From: Azolla caroliniana
Lineage: Eukaryota > Polypodiophyta
NCBI GenBank assembly: GCA_043228905.1
Contig: JBHGNT010000010.1
Span: forward strand, 496,001 to 560,000
Direction: 5' to 3'
DNA length: 64,000 bases
Below, piece after piece: positions 54,755-64,000 of this stretch. Below the pieces are notes generated by a model. The model searched no databases, was not told the origin of the DNA, and saw only the letters and a program-made list of their open reading frames with translations. Positions within the stretch are counted from its first letter, which is position 1; each line of letters starts with the position of its first letter. A program made the position numbers and the translations under genes.

Positions 54755-54775
54755 CGTCTTCATTCGATTTGCATC
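54755..54775. repeat. Deletion junction giving a 95-bp monomer
   Basis: The sequence actccgtcttcattcgattt joins the end of one monomer to the middle of the next, with loss of 83 bp. The same junction is at 58737-58757, 3982 bp on. The size loss is required by the HOR C arithmetic and agrees with it. Confidence 0.88.
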
Positions 54776-55821
54776 TTTGAACACGAAAATCCGGGATCAC
54801 ACGAGCAAGGCATGAACATTTTAATTTACTCACGGGCTCTTCTCAACTCCCTCTTCTAACTTACCAATTTCTTCATGTGTCTCGACCTGAGTTTCAAAAT
54901 CTTGATTTTTTAATTCTATATCATAGCTAGTGTTTTTAGCTTCGATTCGCATCTTTGAACACAAAAATCTGGGATCACACGAGCCAGGTATGAACATTTT
55001 AATTTACTCACGGGATCTTCTCAACTCCCTCTTCTAACTTGCCAATTTCTTCATGTCTCTCGAACTGAGTTTCAAAATCTCGATTTTTTTATTCTATATC
55101 ATAGCTAATGTTGTTAGCTTCGAGTCGCATCTTTGAACACAAAAATCCAATATCACACGAGCTAGGTTTGAACATTTTAATTTACTCACGCGCTCTTCTC
55201 AACTCCCTCTTCAAATTTGGTAATTTCTTCCTGTCTCTCGACCTGAGTTTTAATATCTCGATTTCTTAATTCCATATTATAGGTAGCGTTGTTAGCTTCG
55301 ATTCGCATCTTTGAACACGAAAATCTGATATCACACGAGCCAGGTATGAACATTTTAATTTACTCACGGGCTCTTCTCAACTCCCTCCTCAAATTTGGTA
55401 ATTTCTGCATGTTTCTCGACCTGAGTTTCAAAATCTCAATTTTTTAATTCTATATCATAGCTAGTGTTGTTAGCTTCAATTCGCATGTTTTAACACAAAA
55501 ATCAGGGATCACACGAGCCAGGTATGAACATTTTAATTTACTCACGCGCTCTTCTCAACTCCCTCTTCAAATTTGGTAATTTCTTCAAGTCTCTTGACCT
55601 GAATTTCAAACTTTCTATTTCTTAACTCCACATTATAGGTAGCGTTGTTAGCTTCGAATCGTATGTTTGAACACAAAAATCCGATATCACACGAGCCAGG
55701 TATGAACATTTTAATTTACTCACGCGCTCTTCTCAACTCCCTCCTCAAATTTGATAATTTCTTCATGTCTCTCGACCTGAGTTGCAAAACCTGGATTTTT
55801 TAATTCGATATCTGAGGTAGC

Positions 55822-58800
55822 GTTGTTAGCTTCGAATCGCATGTTTGAACACAAAAATCTGATATTACACGAGCCAGGTATGAAAATTTTAAATTAGTCA
55901 CGCGCTCTTCTCAACTCCCTCCTCGAATTTGGTAATTTCTTCATGTCTCGTGACCTGAGTTTCAAAATCATGATTTTTTAATTCTATATCATAGCTAGTG
56001 TTGTTAGCTTCAATTCGCATGTTTTAACACAAAAATCAGGGATCACACGAGCCAGGTATGAACATTTGAATTTAGTCACGCGCTCTTCTAAACTCCCTCC
56101 TCAAATTTGGTAATTTCTTCATGTCTCTCGACCTGAGTTTTAAAATCTTGATTTTTTAATTCCATATCATAGGTAGCGTTGTTAACTTCGATTCGCATCT
56201 TTGAACACAAAACTCTGGTATCACACGAGCCAGTTATGAATATTTTAAATTAGTCACGCGCTCTTCTCAACTCCCTCCTCGAATTTGGTAATTTCTTCAT
56301 GTCTCTCGACCTGAGTTTTAAAATCTTGATTTTTTAATTCCATATCATAGGTAGCGTTGTTAACTTCGATTCGCATCTTTGAACACAAAACTCTGGTATC
56401 ACAGGAGCCAGTTATGAATATTTTAAATTAGTCACGCGCTCTTCTCAACTCCCTCCTCGAATTTGGTAATTTCTTCATGTCTCGTGACCTGAGTTTCAAA
56501 ATCATGATTTTTTAATTCTATATCATAGCTAGTGTTGTTAGCGTCAATTCGCATGTTTTAATACAAAAATCAGGGATCACACGAGCCAGGTATGAACATT
56601 TGAATTTAGTCACACGCTCTTCTAAACTCCTTCCTCAAATTTGGTAATTTCTTCATGTCTCTCGACCTGAGTTTTAAAATCTTGATTTTTTAATTCCATA
56701 TTATAGGTAGCTTTGTTACCTTCGATTCGCATCTTTGAACACTAAAATCCGATATCACACGAGCCAGGTATGAACATTGTAATTTAGTCACGCGCTCTTC
56801 TCAACTCCCTCCTCAAATTTGGTAATTTCTGCATGTTTCTCGACCTGAGTTTCAAAATCTCAATATTTTAAGTCGAGATTATAGGTAGCCTTGTTACCTT
56901 CAATTCGCATCTTTGAACACTAAAATCCGATATGACACGGGCCAGGTATGAACATTTTAATTTACTCACGGGCTCTTCTTCATGTCTGTGGACCTGAGTT
57001 TAAAAATCTTGATTTTTTTATTCTATATCATAGCTAGTGTTGTTAGCTTCGATTCGCATCTTTGAACACAAAAATCCGGGATCACACGAGCCAGGTATGA
57101 ACATTTTAATTTACTCACGGGCTCTTCTCAACTCCCTCTTCTAACTTGCCAATTTCTTCATGTCTCTCGACCTGAGTTTCAAAATCTCGATTTTTTTATT
57201 CTATATCATATCTAGTGTTGTTAGCTTCGATTCGCATCTTTGAACACTAAAATCCGATATCACACGGGCCAGGTATGAACATTTTAATTTACTCACGGGC
57301 TCTTCTCAACTCCCTCTTCTAACTTGCCAATTTCTTCATGTCTCTCGACCTGAGTTTCAAAATCTCGATTTGTTAATTCCATATCATAGGTAGCATTGTT
57401 AGCTTCGAATCGCATGTTTGAACAGAAAAATCCGATATCACATGGGCCAGGAATGAACATTTTAATTTACTCATGGGCTCTTCTAAAATCCCTGTTCTAA
57501 CTTGCCAATTTCTTCATGTCCCTCGACATGAGTTTCAAAATGTTGATTTTTTTATTCTATATCATAGCTAGTGTTTTTAGCTTCGATTCGCATCTTTGAA
57601 CACAAAAATCCGGGATGACACGAGCAAGGCATGAACATTTTAATTTACTCACGGGCTCTTCTCAACTCCCTCTTCTAACTTACCAATTTCTTCATGTGTC
57701 TCGACCTGAGTTTCAAAATCTTGATTTTTTAATTCTATATCATAGCTAGTGTTTTTAGCTTCGATTCGCATCTTTGAACACAAAAATCTGGGATCACACG
57801 AGCCAGGTATGAACATTTTAATTTACTCACGGGATCTTCTCAACTCCCTCTTCTGACTTGCCAATTTCTTCATGTCTCTCGAACTGAGTTTCAAAATCTC
57901 GATTTTTTTATTCTATATCATAGCTAATGTTGTTAGCTTCGAGTCGCATCTTTGAACACAAAAATCCAATATCACACGAGCCAGGTTTGAACATTTTAAT
58001 TTACTCACGCGCTCTTCTCAACTCCCTCTTCAAATTTGGTAATTTCTTCCTGTCTCTCGACCTGAGTTTTAATATCTCGATTTCTTAATTCCATATTATA
58101 GGTAGCGTTGTTAGCTTCGATTCGCATCTTTGAACACGAAAATCTGATATCACACGAGCCAGGTATGAACATTTTAATTTACTCACGGGCTCTTCTCAAC
58201 TCCCTCCTCAAATTTGGTAATTTCTGCATGTTTCTCGACCTGAGTTTCAAAATCTCAATTTTTTAATTCTATATCATAGCTAATGTTGTTAGCTTCAATT
58301 CGCATGTTTTAACACAAAAATCAGGGATCACACGAGCCAGGTATGAACATTTTAATTTACTCACGCGCTCTTCTCAACTCCCTCTTCAAATATGGCAATT
58401 TCTTCATGTCTCTCGACCTGAGTTTCAAAATTTCTATTTCTTAATTCCATATTATAGGTAGCGTTGTTAGCTTTGAATCGCATCTTTGAACACAAAAATC
58501 CAATATCACACGAGCCAGGTATGAACATTTTAATTTACTCACGCGCTCTTCTCAACTCCCTCTTCAAATTTGGTAATTTCTTCATGTCTCTCGACCTGAG
58601 TTTCAAAATCTCGATTTTTTAATTCCATATTATAGGTAGCGTTGTTAGCTTCGATTTGCATCTTTGAACACGAAAATCCGATATCACACGACCCAGGTAT
58701 GAACATTTTAATTTACTCACGCGCTCTTCTCAACTCCGTCTTCATTCGATTTGCATCTTTGAACACGAAAATCCGGGATCACACGAGCAAGGCATGAACA

Positions 58801-59562
58801 TTTTAATTTACTCACGGGCTCTTCTCAACTCCCTCTTCTAACTTACCAATTTCTTCATGTGTCTCGACCTGAGTTTCAAAATCTTGATTTTTTAATTCTA
58901 TATCATAGCTAGTGTTTTTAGCTTCGATTCGCATCTTTGAACACAAAAATCTGGGATCACACGAGCCAGGTATGAACATTTTAATTTACTCACGGGATCT
59001 TCTCAACTCCCTCTTCTAACTTGCCAATTTCTTCATGTCTCTCGAACTGAGTTTCAAAATCTCGATTTTTTTATTCTATATCATAGCTAATGTTGTTAGC
59101 TTCGAGTCGCATCTTTGAACACAAAAATCCAATATCACACGAGCTAGGTTTGAACATTTTAATTTACTCACGCGCTCTTCTCAACTCCCTCTTCAAATTT
59201 GGTAATTTCTTCCTGTCTCTCGACCTGAGTTTTAATATCTCGATTTCTTAATTCCATATTATAGGTAGCGTTGTTAGCTTCGATTCGCATCTTTGAACAC
59301 GAAAATCTGATATCACACGATCCAGGTATGAACATTTTAATTTACTCACGGGCTCTTCTCAACTCCCTCCTCAAATTTGGTAATTTCTGCATGTTTCTCG
59401 ACCTGAGTTTCAAAATCTCAATTTTTTAATTCTATATCATAGCTAGTGTTGTTAGCTTCAATTCGCATGTTTTAACACAAAAATCAGGGATCACACGAGC
59501 CAGGTATGAACATTTTAATTTACTCACGCGCTCTTCTCAACTCCCTCTTCAAATTTGGTAAT
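55822..59562. repeat. 23-monomer HOR C, copy 2 (about 94% of a unit)
   Basis: It follows copy 1 at a lag of 3982 bp until about 59562. There copy 1 has cttcaagtctcttgacc (about 55583) and this copy has cttcatgtctctcgacc. Single-base differences include tctgtggacc near 56985 and caatattttaag near 56861. Confidence 0.92.
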
Positions 59563-59564
59563 TT

Positions 59565-59653
59565 CTTCATGTCTCTCGACCTGAGTTTCAAAATTTCTAT
59601 TTCTTAATTCCATATTATAGGTAGCGTTGTTAGCTTTGAATCGCTGGTAATTT
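59565..59653. repeat. Truncated monomer, 89 bp (exactly half length)
   Basis: At 59641-59650 tcgctggtaa joins monomer position 80 to position 170, a loss of 89 bp. The marker spacing of 2825 bp (17 x 178 - 201 = 29 + 83 + 89) independently requires an 89-bp loss here. Coordinates of the unit start are approximate to a few bases. Confidence 0.85.
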
Positions 59654-61403
59654 CTGCATGTTTCTCGACCTGAGTTTCAAAATCTCAATTTTTTAAGTCG
59701 AGATTATAGGTAGCCTTGTTACCTTCAATTCGCATCTTTGAACAGTAAAATCCGATATGACACGGGCCAGGTATGAACATTTTAATTTACTCACGGGCTC
59801 TTCTTCATGTCTCTCGACCTGAGTTTAAAAATCTTGATTTTTTTATTCTGTTGTTAGCTAGTGTTGTTAGCTTCGATTCGCATCTTTGAACACAAAAATC
59901 CGGGATCACACGAGCCAGGTATGAACATTTTAATTTACTCACGGGCTCTTCTCAACTCCCTCTTCTAATTTGCCAATTTCTTCATGTCTCTCGACCTGAG
60001 TTTCAAAATCTCGATTTTTCTATTCTATATCATATCTAGTGTTGTTAGCTTCGATTCGCATCTTTGAAAACTAAAATCCGATATCACACGGGCCAGGTAT
60101 GAACATTTTAATTTACTCACGGGCTCTTCTCAACTCCCTCTTCTAACTTGCCAATTTCTTCATGTCTCTCGACCTGAGTTTCAAAATCTCGATTTGTTAA
60201 TTCCATATCATAGGTAGGATTGTTAGCTTCGAATCGCATGTTTGAACAGAAAAATCCGATATCACATGGGCCAGGAATGAACATTTTAATTTACTCATGG
60301 GCTCTTCTAAAATCCCTGTTCTAACTTGCCAATTTCTTCATGTTCCTCGACATGAGTTTCAAAATCTTGATTTTTTTATTCTATATCATAGCTAGTGTTT
60401 TTAGCTTCGATTCGCATCTTTGAACACAAAAATCCGGGATCACACGAGCAAGGCATGAACATTTTAATTTACTCACGGGCTCTTCTCAACTCCCTCTTCT
60501 AACTTACCAATTTCTTCATGTGTCTCGACCTGAGTTTCAAAATCTTGATTTTTTAATTCTATATCATAGCTAGTGTTTTTAGCTTCGATTCGCATCTTTG
60601 AACACAAAAATCTGGGATCACACGAGCCAGGTATGAACATTTTAATTTACTCACGGGATCTTCTCAACTCCCTCTTCTAACTTGCCAATTTCTTCATGTC
60701 TCTCGAACTGAGTTTCAAAATCTCGATTTTTTTATTCTATATCATAGCTAATGTTGTTAGCTTCGAGTCGCATCTTTGAACACAAAAATCCAATATCACA
60801 CGAGCCAGGTTTGAACATTTTAATTTACTCACGCGCTCTTCTCAACTCCCTCTTCAAATTTGGTAATTTCTTCCTGTCTCTCGACCTGAGTTTTAATATC
60901 TCGATTTCTTAATTCCATATTATAGGTAGCATTGTTAGCTTCGATTCGCATCTTTGAACACGAAAATCTGATATCACACGAGCCAGGTATGAACATTTTA
61001 ATTTACTCACGGGCTCTTCTCAACTCCCTCCTCAAATTTGGTAATTTCTGCATGTTTCTCGACCTGAGTTTCAAAATCTCAATTTTTTAATTCTATATCA
61101 TAGCTAGTGTTGTTAGCTTCAATTCGCATGTTTTAACACAAAAATCAGGGATCACACGAGCCAGGTATGAACATTTTAATTTACTCACGCGCTCTTCTCA
61201 ACTCCCTCTTCAAATTTGGTAATTTCTTCATGTCTCTCGACCTAAGTTTCAAAAGTTCTATTTCTTAATTTCATATTATAGGTAGCGTTGTTAGCTTTGA
61301 ATCGCATCTTTGAACACAAAAATCCAATATCACACGAGCCAGGTATGAACATTTTAATTTACTCACGCGCTCTTCTCAACTCCCTCTTCAAATTTGGTAA
61401 TTT

Positions 61404-61538
61404 CTTCATGTCTCTCGACCTGAGTTTCAAAATCTCGATTTTTTAATTCCATATTATAGGTAGTGTTGTTAGCTTCGATTCGCATCTTTGAACACAAAAA
61501 TCCAATATCACACGAGCCAGGTATGAACATTTTAATTT
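61404..61538. repeat. Truncated monomer, 135 bp
   Basis: The join cattttaatttcttcatg removes 43 bp between the aattt before actcacg and the aattt before cttcatg. The aattt shared by both sides is the likely recombination homology. Because 135 is a multiple of three, this unit produces the longest chance reading frame in the window, minus strand 61363-61665. Confidence 0.9.
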
Positions 61539-61894
61539 CTTCATGTCTCTCGACCTGAGTTTCAAAATCTCGATTTTTTAATTCCATATCATAGGTAGCA
61601 TTGTTAGCTTCGAATCGCATGTTTGAACAGAAAAATCCGATATTACATGGGCCAGGAATGAACATTTTAATTTACTCACGGACTCTTCTCAACTCCCTGT
61701 TCTAACCTGCCAATTTCTTCATGTCTCTCGAACTGAGTTTCAAAATCTTGATTTTTTTATTCTATATCATAGCTAGTGTTGTTAGCTTCGATTCGCATTT
61801 TTAAACACAAAAATCTGGTCTCACACGAGCCAGGTATGAAAATTTTAAATTAGTCACGGGCTCTTCTCAACTCCCTCCTGAAATTTGGTAATTT

Positions 61895-62030
61895 CTTCAT
61901 GTCTCTCGACCTGAGTTTCAAAATCTTGATTTTTTAATTCCATATCATAGGTAGCGTTTTTAGCTTCGATTCGCATGTTTGAACACAGAAATCCGGGATC
62001 ACACGAGCCAGGTATGAACATTTTTAATTT
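61895..62030. repeat. Truncated monomer, 136 bp
   Basis: It has nearly the same aattt-to-aattt join as the unit at 61404-61538, with one extra T (catttttaatttcttc). It may be an independent event at the same short homology or a duplicated and slipped copy. Confidence 0.88.
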
Positions 62031-62113
62031 CTTCATGTCTCTCGACTTGAGTTTCAAAACCTTCATTTTTATTCACGCGCTCTTCTCAACTCCCTCTTCA
62101 AATTTGGTAATTT
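62031..62113. repeat. Truncated monomer, 83 bp
   Basis: The sequence cttcatttttattcacgcgc joins the region of the first A/T tract to the segment after the second A/T tract. About 95 bp are lost between two similar A/T-rich tracts of one monomer. The unit is followed directly by the return to HOR B-like order. Confidence 0.85.
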
Positions 62114-64000
62114 CTTTATGTCTCTCGACCTGAGTTTCAAAATCTCGATTTTTTAATTCCATATTATAGGTAGCGTTGTTAGCTTCGATTCGCATCTTTG
62201 AACACAAAAATCCGATATCACACGAGCCAGGTATGAACATTTTAATTTAGTCACGCGCTCTTCTCAACTCCCTCCTCGAATTTGGTAATTTCTTCATGTC
62301 TCTCGACCTGAGTTTCAAAATCTTGAATTTTTATTCCATATCATAGGTAGTGTTGTTAGCTTTGAATCACATGTTTGAACACAAAAATTCGATATCACAC
62401 GAGCCAGGTATGAACATTTTAATTGACTCACGCACTCTTCTCAACTCCCTCTTCTAACTTGCCAATTTCTTCATGTCTCTCGACCTGAGTTTCAAAATCT
62501 CGATTTTTTAATTCCATATTATATGTAGAGTTTTTAGCTTCGATTCGCATCTTTGAACACTAAAATCCGATATCACATGGGCCAGGTATGAAAATTTTAA
62601 TTTACTCACCGGCTCTTCTCAAGTCCCTCCTCAAATTTGGTAATTTCATGTCTCTAGACATGAGTTTCAAAATCTGGATTTTTTGATTCTATATCATAGC
62701 TAGTGTTGTTAGCTTCGATTTGCATGTTTTAACACAAAAATCCGGGATCACACGAGCCAGGTATGAACATTTTAATTTACTCACGAGCTCTTCTCAACTC
62801 CCTCTTCAAATTTGGTAATTTCTTCATATCTCTCGACCTGAGTTTCAAAATTTCGGTTTTTTAATTCCATATCATAGGTAGCGTTGTTATCTTCGAATGA
62901 CATGTGTGAACACAAAAATCCGGGATCACACGAACCATGTATGAACATTTTAATTTACTCACGGGCTCTTCTCAACTCCCTCTTCTAACTTACCAATTTC
63001 TTCATGTGTCTCGACCTGAGTTTCAAAATCTTGATTTTTTAATTCCATATCATAGGCAGCTTTGTTAGCTTCGATTCGCATGTTTGAACACAGAAATCCG
63101 GGATCACACGAGCCAGGTATGAACATTTTAATTTAGTCACGCGCTCTTCTCAACTCCCTCCTCGAATTTGGTAATTTCTTCATGTCTCGAGACCTGAGTT
63201 TCAAAATCATGACCTTTTAATTCCATATCATAGCTAGTGTTGTTAGCTTCGATTCGCATCTTTGAACACTAAAATCCGAGATCACATGGGCCAGGAATGA
63301 AAATTTTAATGTACTCACGGGCTCTTCTCAACTCCCTCTTCAAATTTGGTAATTTCTTCATGTCTCTTGACGTGAGTTTCAAAATCTCGATTTTTTAATT
63401 CCAAATCATAGGTAGCATTTTTAGTTTCGATTCCCATGTTTGAACACAAAAATCCGATATTACACGAGACAGGTATGAACATTTTAATTTACTCACGCGC
63501 TCTTCTCAACTCCCTCCTCAAATTTGATAATTTCTTCATGTCTCTCGACCTGAGTTTCAAAATCTGGATTTTTTAATTCTATATCTTAGGTAGTGTTGTT
63601 AGTTTCAAATCGCATGTTTGAACACAAAAATCCGAGATCACACGAGCCAGGTATGAACATTTTAATTTACTCTCGCGCTCTTCTCAACTCCCTCCTCAAT
63701 TTTGGTAATTTCTTCATGTCTCTCGACCTGAGTTTCAAAATCTTGATTTTTTAATTCTATATCATAGCTAGCATTGTTAACTTCGATTCGCAGCTTTGAA
63801 CACAAAAATCCGGGATCACACGAGCCAGGTATGAACATTTTAATTTACTCACGCGCTCTTCTCAACTCCCTCTTCTAACTTGCCAATTTCTTCATGTCTC
63901 TTGACCTGAGTTTCAAAATTTCTATTTCTTAACTCCACATTATAGGTAGCGTTGTTAGCTTCGAATCGCATGTTTGAACACAAAAATCCGATATCACACG
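62114..64000. repeat. HOR B-like segment without the dimer duplication
   Basis: Monomer order follows about 20805-22690: a ctttatg unit, cttgaatttttattcc, gctttgaatcacatg, the ggtaatttcatgtctctag unit, cataggcagctttg, tcgagacc, gacgtgag, and then the ctcctcaattttgg and taactccacattatagg units. Like that zone, it has the dimer once. One monomer near 62960-63030 carries a ttctaacttacc and catgtgtctcg patch in place of ctcaaatttgg and gcaggtctctcg. The array continues beyond the window. Confidence 0.88.

Larger units (their letters stand above)
51840..55821. repeat. 23-monomer HOR C, copy 1 (3982 bp)
   Basis: A second higher-order repeat with a lag of 3982 bp, verified at ttgttagctt (51841 and 55823), at the marker taag (52887 and 56869) and at cattcgattt (54761 and 58743). 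Length is 23 x 178 - 112, explained by one 149-bp unit (-29) and one 95-bp unit (-83). It contains tandem duplication of one monomer (52135 and 52313) and an internal block repeated at 1163-bp lag (agcaaggcat at 53641 and 54804). Many monomers are shared with HOR B, in the same order over about 52.5-54.0 kb. Confidence 0.92.
59563..62113. repeat. Scarred satellite zone with truncated monomers
   Basis: HOR C order ends at about 59562 and is followed by a short run repeating part of the HOR B/C order (59694-61200), then by irregular monomers. Four deletion-bearing units lie here: 89 bp at about 59565-59653, 135 bp at 61404-61538, 136 bp at 61895-62030 and 83 bp at 62031-62113. An odd patch, ttctgttgttagctagtg near 59847, replaces ttctatatcatagctagtg. 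Truncations are denser here than anywhere else in the window. Confidence 0.85.
1..64000. repeat. Satellite DNA array, 178-bp monomer, about 360 head-to-tail copies
   Basis: Every line of the window is a variant of one 178-bp unit. Taking the phase start as the cttcatg motif, the first units begin at 1, 179, 357, 535 and 713, exactly 178 bp apart. The same phase can be followed to 64000, apart from a few truncated units. All copies run in the same direction; I saw no inverted block, transposon, rDNA, telomere motif or unique spacer. The array extends past both window ends. A monomer of this length, close to one nucleosome plus linker, with multi-kb higher-order repeats is typical of centromeric satellites in plants and animals (established knowledge). 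The centromeric role here is inference: a subtelomeric or knob-type heterochromatic satellite would look similar in sequence alone. The species and satellite family name are not recognised. Confidence 0.98.

Noticed and set aside
59841-59860. Possible insertion footprint (ttctgttgttagctagtg)
   Set aside because: It can be explained by a local copy of the adjacent gttgttagc motif replacing tatatcata. There is no target-site duplication or foreign sequence.
61363-61665. 100-codon open reading frame on the minus strand
   Set aside because: It spans the 135-bp truncated monomer, whose length is a multiple of three, so the same satellite reading frame simply continues. The product is a repetition of satellite-derived peptide with no recognisable domain. 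No gene.
1-64000. CRISPR-like regular spacing
   Set aside because: There are no unique spacers. The repeated unit is the entire 178 bp, in eukaryote-like satellite form.
1-64000. CENP-B box (TTCG-N4-A-N2-CGGG)
   Set aside because: Only half of the motif is present, in acacaaaaatccggg-type monomers. The TTCG half is absent at the right spacing, and plants are not known to use this box in the mammalian way.
1-64000. Known satellite identity (such as Arabidopsis CEN180, also 178 bp)
   Set aside because: The length matches but the sequence does not resemble what I recall of CEN180, CentO/CentC or human alpha satellite. A database search is needed; no name is assigned.
1-64000. Small RNA, tRNA or rRNA genes and promoters
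   Set aside because: No cloverleaf, A/B box pair, rRNA core motif or isolated regulatory sequence stands out from the repeat. Apparent TATA-like bases (ctatatcat) belong to the monomer and recur everywhere.

Overview
The whole 64 kb window is one uninterrupted tandem satellite DNA array. The basic monomer is 178 bp (37% G+C in the first copy). It is repeated head to tail about 360 times in a single orientation from the first base to the last. I found no real protein gene, RNA gene, transposon, CRISPR array or non-satellite spacer. All short open reading frames, up to 100 codons, are chance readings of the satellite. A 178-bp monomer, long-range higher-order repeat (HOR) structure and the absence of foreign insertions are typical of an active, homogenised eukaryotic satellite, most likely the core of a centromere. 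Monomers of this size are common in flowering plants, but I do not recognise the monomer and cannot name the species. An animal source is not excluded.

Layout. (1) 1-6305: a 20-22-monomer HOR present about 1.6 times. The lag between copies is 3915 bp, switching to 3560 bp where two monomers are missing from the second copy. (2) 6306-11601: a mixed zone with 54-bp truncated monomers inside a 766-bp duplication, a duplicated dimer at 356-bp lag, and a scar at 11320-11602. (3) 11602-18840: another family of monomers with repeats at lags of 356, 712, 2136, 3026 and 3204 bp, all exact multiples of 178. (4) 18841-25780: a founder-like zone with the same monomer types as the main HOR in less regular order. 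(5) 25781-49571: the dominant structure, a 33-monomer, 5840-bp HOR in four complete, almost identical copies plus a stub. (6) 49572-51839: deleted and re-joined pieces of that HOR. (7) 51840-59562: a second HOR of 23 monomers (3982 bp), nearly two copies. (8) 59563-62113: a scarred zone with 89-, 135-, 136- and 83-bp monomers. (9) 62114-64000: a return to monomer order like that at about 20.8-22.7 kb.

Unit lengths can be reconciled base by base. For example 5840 = 33 x 178 - 34, and the 34 bases are one 29-bp, one 3-bp and two 1-bp deletions that I can point to. A marker monomer (149 bp followed by one carrying aagtcgagattatagg) recurs nine times and tracks the HOR history. Shared substitutions among the four 5840-bp copies show nested duplication. 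The noteworthy content is therefore the evolutionary architecture of the array, not a gene system. All lags and lengths were read by hand from coordinates. Percent identities were not computed.
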